Source of the DNA: Hydractinia symbiolongicarpus
Lineage: Eukaryota; Cnidaria; Hydrozoa; Anthoathecata; Hydractiniidae
NCBI RefSeq assembly: GCF_029227915.1
Contig: NC_079880.1
Span: forward strand, 16,140,001-16,204,000
DNA: 64,000 nt
Direction: 5' to 3'
Made by a program: the position numbers and the translations under genes. Under the pieces are notes generated by a model, which was not told the DNA's origin, searched no databases, and saw only the letters and a program-made list of their open reading frames with translations. Shown piece by piece: positions 36,401-50,000 of this stretch. How positions within the stretch are numbered: the first letter of the stretch is position 1; each line of letters opens with the position of its first letter.

Positions 36401-38944
36401 CCTCTGGACGCCTAATAATGGCCTTACACGTTAATCACGTGGTTCCACGCGTCCAAGCTTGTTACCATTGGTCTAGTCCTTCCACTCTCAGTACACTAGA
36501 ACGTCCTAAGTTGTTTTTCCTGGTTCCATGGCTTTACAACGCTGTAAACCACATGCACACGCCATGAAAAGACTATAATACGGCCTTTTGACGCATATTA
36601 AATGCCTTACACGTAAATCACGGGGTTCCACGCGTCCAAGCTTGTTACCATTGGTCTAGTTCTTCCACTCTCAATACACTACGCCGTCCTAATTTTTTTC
36701 TCTGGTTCCATGGCTTTACAACGCCGTAAACCACATGCACACGACATGAAAAGGCTATAATACGGCCTTTTGACGCCTAATAAATGCCTTACACGTAATC
36801 GTGTGGTTTCGCGTGCCTGCGCAATTTACCATTGGTCTAGTCCTTCCGCTCTCAATACACTAGAACGTCCTAAGTTGTTATTCCTGGTTCCATGGCTTCA
36901 GAACGCCGTAATCCACATGCACACGCCATGAAAAGGCTATAATATGGCCTCTGGACGCCTAGTAAAGGCCCTACACGTAAATCACGTGGTTCCACGCGTC
37001 CAAGCCTGTTACCATTGGTCTAGTTCTTCCACTCCCAATACACTACGCCGTCCTAAGTTGTTTTTCCTGGTTCCATGGCTTTACAACGCCGTAAACCACA
37101 TGCACACGCCATGAAAAGGCTATAACGCGGCCTTTTGACGCCTAATAAAGGCTTTACACGTAAATCACGTGGTTCCACGCGTCCAAGCTTGTTACCATTG
37201 GTCTAGTTCTTCCACTCTCAATACACCACGCCGTCCTAAGTTGTTTTCTCTGGTTCCATGTGTTTAGAACGCCGTAAACCACATGCACACGCCATTGAAA
37301 GGCCATAATACGCCCATTTGCCGCCTATTAAAGGCCTTACACGTAAATCGCGTGTTTCCGCGTGACTGCGCAGGTTACTATTGGTCTAGTTCTTCCACTC
37401 TCAATGCACTACGCCGTCCTAAGTTGTTTTTCCTGGTTCCATGGCTTTACAACGCCGTAAACCACATGCACACGCCATGAAAATGCTATAATATGGCCTT
37501 TTGACGCCTATTAAATGCCTTACACGTAAATCACCTGGTTCCACGCGTCCAAGCATGTTACCATTGGTCTAGTTCTTCCACTCTCAATACACTACGCCGT
37601 CCTAAGTTGTTTTCCCTGGTTCCATGGCTTTACAACGCCGTAATCCACATGCACACGCCATGAAAAGGCTATAATACGGCCTCTGGACGCCTAATAAAGG
37701 CCTTACACGTAAATCACGTGGTTCCACGCGTCCAAGCTTGTTACCATTAGTCTAGTTCTTCCACTCTCAATACACTACGCCGTCCTAAGTTGTTTTTTCT
37801 GGTTCCATGGCTTTACAACGCCGTAAACCACATGCACACGCCATGAAAAGGCTAAAATACGGCCTTTTGACGCCTATTAAATGCCTTACACGTAATCGTG
37901 TGGTTTCGCGTGCCTGCGCAGGTTACCATTGGTCTAGTCCTTCCACTCTCAATACACTAGAACGTCCTAAGTTGTTTTTCCTGGTTCCATGGCTTTACAA
38001 CGCCGTAAACCACATGCACACGCCATGAAAAGGCTATAATACGGCCTTTTGACAACTATTAAATGCCTTACACGTAAATCACGTGGTTCCACGCGTCCAA
38101 GCTTGTTACCATTGGTCTAGTTCTTCCACTCTCAATACACTACGCCGTCCTAAGTTGTTTTTCCTGGTTCCATGGCTTTACAACGATGTAAACCACATAC
38201 ACACGCCATGAAGAGGCTATAATACGGCCTTTTGACGCCTATTAAATGCCTTACACGTAATCGTGTGGTTTTGCGTGCCTGCGCAGGTTACCATTGGTCT
38301 AGTCCTTCCACTCTCAATACACTAGAACGTTCAAGTTGTTTTTCCTGGTTCCATGGCTTTACAACGCCGTAAACCACATGCACACGCCATGAAAATGCTA
38401 TAATACGGCCTTTTGACGCCTATTAAATGCCTTACACGTAAATCACCGGGTTCCACGCGTCCAAGCATGTTACCATTGGTCTAGTTCTTCCACTCTCAAT
38501 ACACTACGCCGTCCTAAGTTGTTTTCCCTGGTTTCATGGCTTTACAACGCCGTAATCCACATGCACACGCCATGAAGAGGCTATGATACGGCCTCTGGAC
38601 GCCTAATAAAGGCCTTACACGTAAATCACGTGGTTCCACGCGTCCAAGCTTGTTACCATTGGTCTAGTTCTTCCACTCCCAATACACTACGCCGTCCTAA
38701 GTTGTTTTCCCTGGTTCCATGGCTATACAACGCCGTAATCCACATGCACACGCCATGAAAAGGCTATAATACGGCCTTTTGACGCCTATTAAATGCCTTA
38801 CACGTAATCGTGTGGTTTCGCGTGCCTGCGCAGGTTACCATTGGTCTAGTTCTTCCACTCTCAATGCACTACGCCGTCCTAAGTTGTTTTTCCTGGTTCC
38901 ATGGCTTTACAACGCCGTAAACCACGTGCACACGCCATGAAAAG
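33467..38944. repeat. Higher-order monomers including dispersed copies of other blocks
   Basis: The GGCCATAATACGGCC type is at 33,629, 34,908 (with CCGCCTATTAAATGCC) and 37,283. The four-monomer CACAGG unit is present from 36,190. About 37,140-38,760 recurs near 51,200-52,820 (offset 14,058 bp, 77 monomers) with scattered differences, including CACCTGG, AAGCATG, TTTTTTCTGG, GGCTATGATACGG and GGCTATACAACG in order. TAGAACGTTCAAG (near 34,309 and 38,327) is a 2-nt-shorter variant seen only here. No gene is visible. Confidence 0.7.
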
Positions 38945-40425
38945 GCTATAATACGGCCTTTTGACGCCCAATAAATGCCTTACACGTAAATCACGGGGTT
39001 CCACGCGTCCAAGCTTGTTACCATTGGTCTAGTTCTTCCACTCTCAATACACTACGCCGTCCTAAGTTGTTTTCCCTGGCTCCATGGCTTTACAACGCCG
39101 TAATCCACATGCACACGCCATGAAAAGGCTATAATACGGCCCTGGACGCCTAATAAAGGCCTTACACGTAAATCACAAGGTTCCACGCGTCCAAGCTTGT
39201 TACCATTGGTCTAGTCCTTCCACTCTCAATACACTAGAACGTCCTAAGTTGTTTTGCCTGGTTCCATGGCTTTACAACGCCGTAAACCACATGCACACGC
39301 CATGAAAAGGCTATAATACGGCCTTTTGACGCCTATTAAATGCCTTACACGTAAATCACGGGGTTCCACGCGTCCAAGCTTGTTACCATTGGTCTAGTTC
39401 TTCCACTCTCAATACACTACGCCGTCCTAAGTTGTTTTCCCTGGTTCCATGGCTTTACAACGATGTAAACAACATACACACGCCATGAAGAGGCTATAAT
39501 ACGGCCTTTTGACGCCTATTAAATGCCTTACACGTAATCGTGTGGTTTCGCGTGCCTGCGCAGGTTACCATTGGTCTAGTCCTTCCACTCTCAATACACT
39601 AGAACGTCCTAAGTTGTTTTTCCTGGTTCCATGGCTTTACAACGCCGTAAACCACATGCACACGCCATGAAAATGCTATAATACGGCCTTTTGACGCCCA
39701 ATAAATGCCTTACACGTAAATCACGGGGTTCCACGCGTCCAAACTTGTTACCATTGGTCTAGTTCTTCCACTCTCAATACACTACGCCGTCCTAAGTTGT
39801 TTCCCTGGCTCCATGGCTTTACAACGCCGTAATCCACATGCACACGCCATGAAAAGGCTATAATACGGCCCTGGACGCCTAATAAAGGCCTTACACGTAA
39901 ATCACAAGGTTCCACGCGTCCAAGCTTGTTACCATTGGTCTAGTCCTTCCACTCTCAATACACTAGAACGTCCTAAGTTGTTTTGCCTGGTTCCATGGCT
40001 TTACAACGCCGTAAACCACATGCACACGCCAAGAAAAGGCTATAATACGGCCTTTTGACGCCTATTAAATGCCTTACACGTAAATCACGGGGTTCCACGC
40101 GTCCAAGCTTGTTACCATTGGTCTAGTTCTTCCACTCTCAATACACTACGCCGTCCTAAGTTGTTTTCCCTGGTTCCATGGCTTTACAACGATGTAAACA
40201 ACATACACACGCCATGAAGAGGCTATAATACGGCCTTTTGACGCCTATTAAATGCCTTACACGTAATCCTGTGGTTTCGCGTGCCTGCGTAGGTTACCAT
40301 TGGTCTAGTCCTTCCACTCTCAATACACTAGAACGTCCTAAGTTGTTTTTCCTGGTTCCATGGCTTTACAACGCCGTAAACCACATGCACACGCCATGAA
40401 AATGCTATAATACGGCCTTTTGACG
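38945..40425. repeat. Four-monomer unit (730 bp), two tandem copies
   Basis: Copies at about 38,945-39,674 and 39,675-40,425 share the order GACGCCCAATAAATGCC, CACGGGG with CCCTGGCTCC; CCCTGGACG, CACAAGG, TTGCCTGG; CACGGGG, ACGATGTAAACAAC; and class 1 ACTAGAACG. The second copy has TTGTTTCCCTGG (2 nt shorter), AATCCTGTGG and GCGTAGG as private changes. Confidence 0.8.
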
Positions 40426-42407
40426 CCTATTAAATGCCTTACACGTAAATCACCGGCTTCCACGCGTCCAAGCTTGTTACCATTAGTCTAGTTCTTCTAC
40501 TCTCAATACACTACGCCGTCCTAAGTTGTTTTCCCTGGTTTCATGGCTTTACAACGCCGTAATCCACATGCACACCCCATGAAGAGGCTATAATACGGCC
40601 TCTAGACGCCTAATAAAGGCCTTACACGTAAATCACGTTGTTCCACGCGTCCAAGCTTGTTACCATTGGTCTAGTTCTTCCACTCCCAATACACTACGCC
40701 GTCCTAAGTTGTTTTTCTTGGTTCCATGGCTTTACAACGCCGTAAACCACATGCACACGCCATGAAAAGGCTATAACGCGGCCTTTTGACGCCTAATAAA
40801 GGCCTTACACGTAAATCACGTGGTTCCACGCGTCCAAGCTTGTTACCATTGGTCTAGTTCTTCCACTCTCAATACACTACGCCGTCCTAAGTTGTTTTCC
40901 CTGGTTTCATGGCTTTACAACGCCGTCATCCACATGCACACCCCATGAAGAGGCTATAATACGGCCTCTGGACGCCTAATAAAGGCCTTACACGTAAATC
41001 ACGTGGTTCCACGCGTCCAAGCTTGGTACCATTGGTCTAGTTCTTCCACTCTCAATACACTACGCCGTCCTAAGTTGTTTTCCCTGGTTCCATGGCTTTA
41101 CAACGCTGTAAACCACATGCACACGCCATGAAAATCCGATAATACGGCCTTTTGACGCCTCTTAAATGCCTTACACGTAAATCACCGGGTTCCACGCGTC
41201 CAAGCTTGTTACCATTGGTCTAGTTCTTCCACTCTCAATACACTACGCCGTCCTAAGTTGTTTTCCCTGGTTCCATGGCTTTACAACGCCGTAATCCACA
41301 TGCACACGCCATGAAAAGGCTATAATGCGGCCTCTGGACGCCTAATAATGGCCTTACACGTAAATCACGTGGTTCCACGCGTCCAAGCTTGTTACCATTG
41401 GTCTAGTCCTTCCACTCTCAGTACACTAGAACGTCCTAAGTTGTTTTTCCTGGTTCCATGGCTTTACAACGCTGTAAACCACATGCACACGCCATGAAAA
41501 GACTATAATACGGCCTTTTGACGCATATTAAATGCCTTACACGTAAATCACGGGGTTCCACGCGTCCAAGCTTGTTACCATTGGTCTAGTTCTTCCACTC
41601 TCAATACACTACGCCGTCCTAAGTTTTTTTCTCTGGTTCCATGGCTTTACAACGCCGTAAACCACATGCACACGACATGAAAAGGCTATAATACGGCCTT
41701 TTGACGCCTAATAAATGCCTTACACGTAATCGTGTGGTTTCGCGTGCCTGCGCAATTTACCATTGGTCTAGTCCTTCCACTCTCAATACACTAGAACGTC
41801 CTAAGTTGTTATTTCTGTTTCCATGGCTTCAGAACGCCGTAATCCACATGCACACGCCATGAAAAGGCTATAATACGGCCTCTGGACGCCTAATAAAGGC
41901 CTTACACGTAAATCACAAGGTTCCACGCGGCCAAGCTTGTTACCATTGGTCTAGTTCTTCCACTCCCAATACACTACGCCGTCCTAAGTTGTTTTTCTTG
42001 GTTCCATGGCTTTACAACGCCGTAAACCACATGCACACGCCATGAAAAAGCTATAACGCGGCCTTTTGACGCCTAATAAAGGCCTTACACGTAAATCACG
42101 TGGTTCCACGCGTCCAAGCTTGGTACCATTGGTCTAGTTCTTCCACTCTCAATACACTACGCCGTCCTAAGTTGTTTTCCCTGGTTCCATGGCTTTACAA
42201 CGCTGTAAACCACATGCACACGCCATGAAAATGCTATAATACGGCCTTTTGACGCCTATTAAATGCCTTACACGTAAATCACCGGCTTCCACGCGTCCAA
42301 GCTTGTTACCATTGGTCTAGTTCTTCCACTCTCAATACACTACGCCGTCCTAAGTTGTTTTCCCTGGTTTCATGGCTTTACAACGCTGTAATCCACATGC
42401 ACACCCC
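40426..42407. repeat. Higher-order monomers between the 4- and 10-monomer units
   Basis: The stretch contains CACCGGCTTCC, CTCTAGACG (40,600), GCTTGGTACC and a partial four-monomer CACAGG-type run from about 41,300 to 41,810 (CTAATAATGG, CTCAGTACAC, GCATATTAAATG, TTTTTTTCTCTGG, CACGACATG). No gene is visible. Confidence 0.65.
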
Positions 42408-44230
42408 ATGAAGAGGCTATAATACGGCCTCTGGACGCCTATTAAATGCCTTACACGTAAATCACGGGGTTCCACGCGTCCAAGCTTGTTACCATTGGTC
42501 TAGTTTTTCCACTCTCAATACACTACGCCGTCCTAAGTTGTTTTCCCTGGTTCCATGGCTTTACAACGATGTAAACAACATACACACGCCATGAAGAGGC
42601 TATAATACGGCCTTTTGACGCCTATTAAATGCCTTACACGTAATCGTGTGGTTTCGCGTGCCTGCGCAGGTTACCATTGGTCTAGTCCTTCCACTCTCAA
42701 TACACTAGAACGTCCTAAGTTGTTTTTCCTGGTTCCATGGCTTTACAACGCCGTAAACCACATGCACACGCCATGAAAATGCTATAATACGGCCTTTTGA
42801 CGCCCAATAAATGCCTTACACGTAAATCACGGGGTTCCACGCGTCCAAGCTTGTTACCATTGGTCTAGTTCTTCCACTCTCAATACACTACGCCGTCCTA
42901 AGTTGTTTCCCTGGCTCCATGGCTTTACAACGCCGTAATCCACATGCACACGCCATGAAAAGGCTATAATACGGCCCTGGACGCCTAATAAAGGCCTTAC
43001 ACGTAAATCACAAGGTTCCACGCGTCCAAGCTTGTTACCATTGGTCTAGTCCTTCCACTCTCAATACACTAGAACGTCCTAAGTTGTTTTGCCTGGTTCC
43101 ATGGCTTTACAACGCCGTAAACCACATGCACACGCCATGAAAAGGCTATAATACGGCCTTTTGACGCCTATTAAATGCCTTACACGTAAATCACGGGGTT
43201 CCACGCGTCCAAGCTTGTTACCATTGGTCTAGTTCTTCCACTCTCAATACACTACGCCGTCCTAAGTTGTTTTCCCTGGTTCCATGGCTTTACAACGATG
43301 TAAACAACATACACACGCCATGAAGAGGCTATAATACGGCCTTTTGACGCCTATTAAATGCCTTACACGTAAATCACCGGCTTCCACGCGTCCAAGCTTG
43401 TTACCATTAGTCTAGTTCTTCTACTCTCAATACACTACGCCGTCCTAAGTTGTTTTCCCTGGTTTCATGGCTTTACAACGCCGTAATCCACATGCACACC
43501 CCATGAAGAGGCTATAATACGGCCTCTAGACGCCTAATAAAGGCCTTACACGTAAATCACGTTGTTCCACGCGTCCAAGCTTGTTACCATTGGTCTAGTT
43601 CTTCCACTCTCAATACACTACGCCGTCCTAAGTTTTTTCCCTGGCTCCATGGCTTTACAACGCCGTAATCCACATGCACACGCCATGAAAAGGCTATAAT
43701 ACGGCCCTGGACGCCTAATAAAGGCCTTACACGTAAATCACAAGGTTCCACGCGTCCAAGCTTGTTACCATTGGTCTAGTCCTTCCACTCTCAATACACT
43801 AGAACGTCCTAAGTTGTTTTCCCTGGTTTCATGGCTTTACAACGCCGTAATCCACATGCACACCCCATGAAGAGGCTATAATACGGCCTCTAGACGCCTA
43901 ATAAAGGCCTTACACGTAAATCACGTTGTTCCACGCGTCCAAGCTTGTTACCATTGGTCTAGTTCTTCCACTCTCAATACACTACGCCGTCCTAAGTTGT
44001 TTCCCTGGCTCCATGGCTTTACAACGCCGTAATCCACATGCACACGCCATGAAAAGGCTATAATACGGCCCTGGACGCCTAATAAAGGCCTTACACGTAA
44101 ATCACAAGGTTCCACGCGTCCAAGCTTGTTACCATTGGTCTAGTCCTTCCACTCTCAATACACTAGAACGTCCTAAGTTGTTTTTCTTGGTTCCATGGCT
44201 TTACAACGCCGTAAACCACATGCACACGCC
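42408..44230. repeat. Ten-monomer unit (1,823 bp), tandem copy 1
   Basis: Diagnostic variants recur 1,823 bp downstream: CTCTGGACGCCTATTAAATG, TAGTTTTTCCACTC (42,502), GACGCCCAATAAATG (42,801), TTGTTTCCCTGG, CATTAGTCTAGTTCTTCTAC (43,408) and AAGTTTTTTCCCTGG (43,633). Within the unit a two-monomer sub-repeat (CTCTAGACG at 43,524 and 43,888) shows an earlier dimer duplication nested inside it. Confidence 0.87.
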
Positions 44231-46053
44231 ATGAAGAGGCTATAATACGGCCTCTGGACGCCTATTAAATGCCTTACACGTAAATCACGGGGTTCCACGC
44301 GTCCAAGCTTGTTACCATTGGTCTAGTTTTTCCACTCTCAATACACTACGCCGTCCTAAGTTGTTTTCCCTGGTTCCATGGCTTTACAACGATGTAAACA
44401 ACATACACACGCCATGAAGAGGCTATAATACGGCCTTTTGACGCCTATTAAATGCCTTACACGTAATCGTGTGGTTTCGCGTGCCTGCGCAGGTTACCAT
44501 TGGTCTAGTCCTTCCACTCTCAATACACTAGAACGTCCTAAGTTGTTTTTCCTGGTTCCATGGCTTTACAACGCCGTAAACCACATGCACACGCCATGAA
44601 AATGCTATAATACGGCCTTTTGACGCCCAATAAATGCCTTACACGTAAATCACGGGGTTCCACGCGTCCAAGCTTGTTACCATTGGTCTAGTTCTTCCAC
44701 TCTCAATACACTACGCCGTCCTAAGTTGTTTCCCTGGCTCCATGGCTTTACAACGCCGTAATCCACATGCACACGCCATGAAAAGGCTATAATACGGCCC
44801 TGGACGCCTAATAAAGGCCTTACACGTAAATCACAAGGTTCCACGCGTCCAAGCTTGTTACCATTGGTCTAGTCCTTCCACTCTCAATACACTAGAACGT
44901 CCTAAGTTGTTTTGCCTGGTTCCATGGCTTTACAACGCCGTAAACCACATGCACACGCCATGAAAAGGCTATAATACGGCCTTTTGACGCCTATTAAATG
45001 CCTTACACGTAAATCACGGGGTTCCACGCGTCCAAGCTTGTTACCATTGGTCTAGTTCTTCCACTCTCAATACACTACGCCGTCCTAAGTTGTTTTCCCT
45101 GGTTCCATGGCTTTACAACGATGTAAACAACATACACACGCCATGAAGAGGCTATAATACGGCCTTTTGACGCCTATTAAATGCCTTACACGTAAATCAC
45201 CGGCTTCCACGCGTCCAAGCTTGTTACCATTAGTCTAGTTCTTCTACTCTCAATACACTACGCCGTCCTAAGTTGTTTTCCCTGGTTTCATGGCTTTACA
45301 ACGCCGTAATCCACATGCACACCCCATGAAGAGGCTATAATACGGCCTCTAGACGCCTAATAAAGGCCTTACACGTAAATCACGTTGTTCCACGCGTCCA
45401 AGCTTGTTACCATTGGTCTAGTTCTTCCACTCTCAATACACTACGCCGTCCTAAGTTTTTTCCCTGGCTCCATGGCTTTACAACGCCGTAATCCACATGC
45501 ACACGCCATGAAAAGGCTATAATACGGCCCTGGACGCCTAATAAAGGCCTTACACGTAAATCACAAGGTTCCACGCGTCCAAGCTTGTTACCATTGGTCT
45601 AGTCCTTCCACTCTCAATACACTAGAACGTCCTAAGTTGTTTTCCCTGGTTTCATGGCTTTACAACGCCGTAATCCACATGCACACCCCATGAAGAGGCT
45701 ATAATACGGCCTCTAGACGCCTAATAAAGGCCTTACACGTAAATCACGTTGTTCCACGCGTCCAAGCTTGTTACCATTGGTCTAGTTCTTCCACTCTCAA
45801 TACACTACGCCGTCCTAAGTTGTTTCCCTGGCTCCATGGCTTTACAACGCCGTAATCCACATGCACACGCCATGAAAAGGCTATAATACGGCCCTGGACG
45901 CCTAATAAAGGCCTTACACGTAAATCACAAGGTTCCACGCGTCCAAGCTTGTTACCATTGGTCTAGTCCTTTCACTCTCAATACACTAGAACGTCCTAAG
46001 TTGTTTTTCTTGGTTCCATGGCTTTACAACGCCGTAAACCACATGCACACGCC
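44231..46053. repeat. Ten-monomer unit (1,823 bp), tandem copy 2
   Basis: This is the second copy of 42,408-44,230, with the nested CTCTAGACG pair at 45,347 and 45,711. Divergence starts after TTTTTCTTGG near 46,053, where it enters CTATAACGCGG. CCTTTCACTCTC near 45,969 is one of few private changes. Confidence 0.87.
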
Positions 46054-47045
46054 ATGAAAAGGCTATAACGCGGCCTTTTGACGCCTAATAAAGGCCTTAC
46101 ACGTAAATCACGTGGTTCCACGCGTCCAAGCTTGGTACCATTGGTCTAGTTCTTCCACTCTCAATACACTACGCCGTCCTAAGTTGTTTTTCCTGGTTCC
46201 ATGGCTTTACAACGCCGTAAACCACATGCACACGCCATGAAAAGGCTATAACGCGGCCTTTTGACGCCTAATAAAGGCCTTACACGTAAATCACGTGGTT
46301 CCACGCGTCCAAGCTTGTTACCATTGGTCTAGTCCTTCCACTCTCAATACACTAGAACGTCCTAAGTTGTTTTCCCTGGTTTCATGGCTTTACAACGCCG
46401 TAATCCACATGCACACCCCATGAAGAGGCTATAATACGGCCTCTAGACGCCTAATAAAGGCCTTACACGTAAATCACGTTGTTCCACGCGTCCAAGCTTG
46501 TTACCATTGGTCTAGTTCTTCCACTCTCAATACACTACGCCGTCCTAAGTTGTTTCCCTGGCTCCATGGCTTTACAACGCCGTAATCCACATGCACACGC
46601 CATGAAAAGGCTATAATACGGCCCTGGACGCCTAATAAAGGCCTTACACGTAAATCACAAGGTTCCACGCGTCCAAGCTTGTTACCATTGGTCTAGTCCT
46701 TCCACTCTCAATACACTAGAACGTCTTAAGTTGTTTTTCTTGGTTCCATGGCTTTACAACGCCGTAAACCACATGCACACGCCATGAAAAGGCTATAACG
46801 CGGCCTATTGACGCCTAATAAAGGCCTTACTCGTAAATCACGTGGTTCCACGCGTCCAAGCTTGGTACCATTGGTCTAGTTCTTCCACTCTCAATACACT
46901 ACGCCGTCCTAAGTTGTTTTTCCTGGTTCCATGGCTTTACAACGCCGTAAACCACATGCACACGCCATGAAAAGGCTATAACGCGGCCTTTTGACGCCTA
47001 ATAAAGGCCTTACACGTAAATCACGTGGTTCCACGCGTCCAAGCT
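45565..47045. repeat. Four-monomer unit (730 bp), tandem copies overlapping the 10-monomer unit
   Basis: About 45,565-46,294 and 46,295-47,045 share ACTAGAACG with CCCTGGTTTCATGG, CTCTAGACG (45,711 and 46,441), CCCTGGACG, TTTTTCTTGG, CTATAACGCGG and GCTTGGTACC. The repeat begins inside the second 10-monomer copy, so this duplication is later than, or independent of, that one. Confidence 0.8.
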
Positions 47046-50000
47046 TGGTACCATTGGTCTAGTTCTTCCACTCTCAATACACTACGCCGTCCTAAGTTGT
47101 TTTCCCTGGTTCCATGGCTTTACAACGCTGTAAACCACATGCACACGCCATGAAAATGCTATAATACGGCCTTTTGACGCCTATTAAATGCCTTACACGT
47201 AAATCACCGGCTTCCACGCGTCCAAGCTTGTTACCATTGGTCTAGTCCTTCCACTCTCAATACACTAGAACGTCCTAAGTTGTTTTTCCTGGTTCCATGG
47301 CTTTACAACGCCGTAAACCACATGCACACGCCATGAAAATGCTATAATACGGCCTTTTGACGCCTATTAAATGCCTTACACGTAAATCACCGGCTTCCAC
47401 GCGTCCAAGCTTGTTACCATTAGTCTAGTTCTTCTACTCTCAATACACTACGCCGTCCTAAGTTGTTTTCCCTGGTTTCATGGCTTTACAACGCCGTAAT
47501 CCACATGCACACCCCATGAAGAGGCTATAATACGGCCTCTAGACGCCTAATAAAGGCCTTACACGTAAATCACGTTGTTCCACGCGTCCAAGCTTGTTAC
47601 CATTGGTCTAGTTCTTCCACTCTCAATACACTACGCCGTCCTAAGTTGTTTCCCTGGCTCCATGGCTTTACAACGCCGTAATCCACATGCACACGCCATG
47701 AAAAGGCTATAATACGGCCCTGGACGCCTAATAAAGGCCTTACACGTAAATCACAAGGTTCCACGCGTCCAAGCTTGTTACCATTGGTCTAGTCCTTCCA
47801 CTCTCAATACACTAGAACGTCCTAAGTTGTTTTGCCTGGTTCCATGGCTTTACAACGCCGTAAACCACATGCACACGCCATGAAAAGGCTATAATACGGC
47901 CTTTTGACGCCTATTAAATGCCTTACACGTAAATCACGGGGTTCCACGCGTCCAAGCTTGTTACCATTGGTCTAGTTCTTCCACTCTCAATACACTACGC
48001 CGTCCTAAGTTGTTTTCCCTGGTTCCATGGCTTTACAACGATGTAAACAACATACACACGCCATGAAGAGGCTATAATACGGCCTTTTGACGCCTATTAA
48101 ATGCCTTACACGTAATCCTGTGGTTTCGCGTGCCTGCGCAGGTTACCATTGGTCTAGTCCTTCCACTCTCAATACACTAGAACGTCCTAAGTTGTTTTTC
48201 CTGGTTCCATGGCTTTACAACGCCGTAAACCACATGCACACGCCATGAAAATGCTATAATACGGCCTTTTGACGCCTATTAAATGCCTTACACGTAAATC
48301 ACGTTGTTCCACGCGTCCAAGCTTGTTACCATTAGTCTAGTTCTTCTACTCTCAATACACTACGCCGTCCTAAGTTGTTTTTCTTGGTTCCATGGCTTTA
48401 CAACGCCGTAAACCACATGCACACGCCATGAAAAGGCTATAACGCGGCCTTTTGACGCCTAATAAAGGCCTTACACGTAAATCACGTGGTTCCACGCGTC
48501 CAAGCTTGGTACCATTGGTCTAGTTCTTCCACTCTCAATACACTACGCCGTCCTAAGTTGTTTTCCCTGGTTCCATGGCTTTACAACGCTGTAAACCACA
48601 TGCACACGCCATGAAAATGCTATAATACGGCCTTTTGACGCCTATTAAATGCCTTACACGTAAATCACCGGCTTCCACGCGTCCAAGCTTGTTACCATTG
48701 GTCTAGTTCTTCCACTCTCAATACACTACGCCGTCCTAAGTTGTTTTCCCTGGTTTCATGGCTTTACAACGCCGTAATCCACATGCACACCCCATGAAGA
48801 GGCTATAATACGGTCTCTGGACGCCTAATAAAGGCCTTACACGTAAATCACGTGGTTCCACGCGTCCAAGCTTGGTACCATTGGTCTAGTTCTTCCACTC
48901 TCAATACACTACGCCGTCCTAAGTTGTTTTCCCTTGTTCCATGGCTTTACAACGCCGTAAACCACATGCACACGCCATGAAAAGGCTAAAATACGGCCTT
49001 TTGACGCCTATTAAATGCCTTACACGTAATCGTGTGGTTTCGCGTGCCTGTGCAGGTTACCATTGGTCTAGTCCTTCCACTCTCAATACACTAGAACGTC
49101 CTAAGTTGTTTTTCCTGGTTCCATGGCTTTACAACGCCGTAAACCACATGCACACGCCATGAAAAGGCTATAATACGGCCTTTTGACGCCTAATAAAGGC
49201 CTTACACGTGAATCACGTGGTTCCACGCGTCCAAGCTTGGTACCATTGGTCTAGTTCTTCCACTCTCAATACACCACGCCGTCCTAAGTTGTTTTCTCTG
49301 GTTCCATGTGTTTAGAACGCCGTAAATCACATGCACACGCCATTGAAAGGCCATAATACGGCCATTTGCCGCCTATTAAAGGCCTTACACGTAAATTGCG
49401 TGTTTCCGCGTGACTGCACAGGTTACTATTGGTCTAGTTCTTCCAATCTCAATGCACTACGCCGTCCTAAGTTGTTTTTCCTGGTTCCATGGCTTTACAA
49501 CGCCGTAAACCACATGCACACGCCATGAAAATGCTATAATACGGCCTTTTGACGCCTATTAAATGCCTTACACGTAAATCACCGGGTTCCACGCGTCCAA
49601 GCTTGTTACCATTGGTCTAGTTCTTCCACTCCCAATACACTACACCGTCCTAAGTTGTTTTTCCTGGTTCCATGGCTTTACAACGCTGTAAACCACATGC
49701 ACACGCCATGAAAAGGCTGTAATACGGCCTTTTGACGCCTATTAAATGCCTTACACGTAATCGTGTGGTTTCGCGTGCCTGTGCAGGTTACCATTGGTCT
49801 AGTCCTTCCACTCTCAATACACTAGAACGTCCTAAGTTGTTTTTCCTGGTTCCATGGCTTTACAACGCCGTAAACCACATGCACAGGCCATGAAAAGGCT
49901 ATAATACGGCCTTTTGACGCCTATTAAATGCCTTACACGTAAATCACGTGGTTCCACGCGTCCAAGCTTGTTACCATTGATCTAGTTCTTCCACTCTCAA

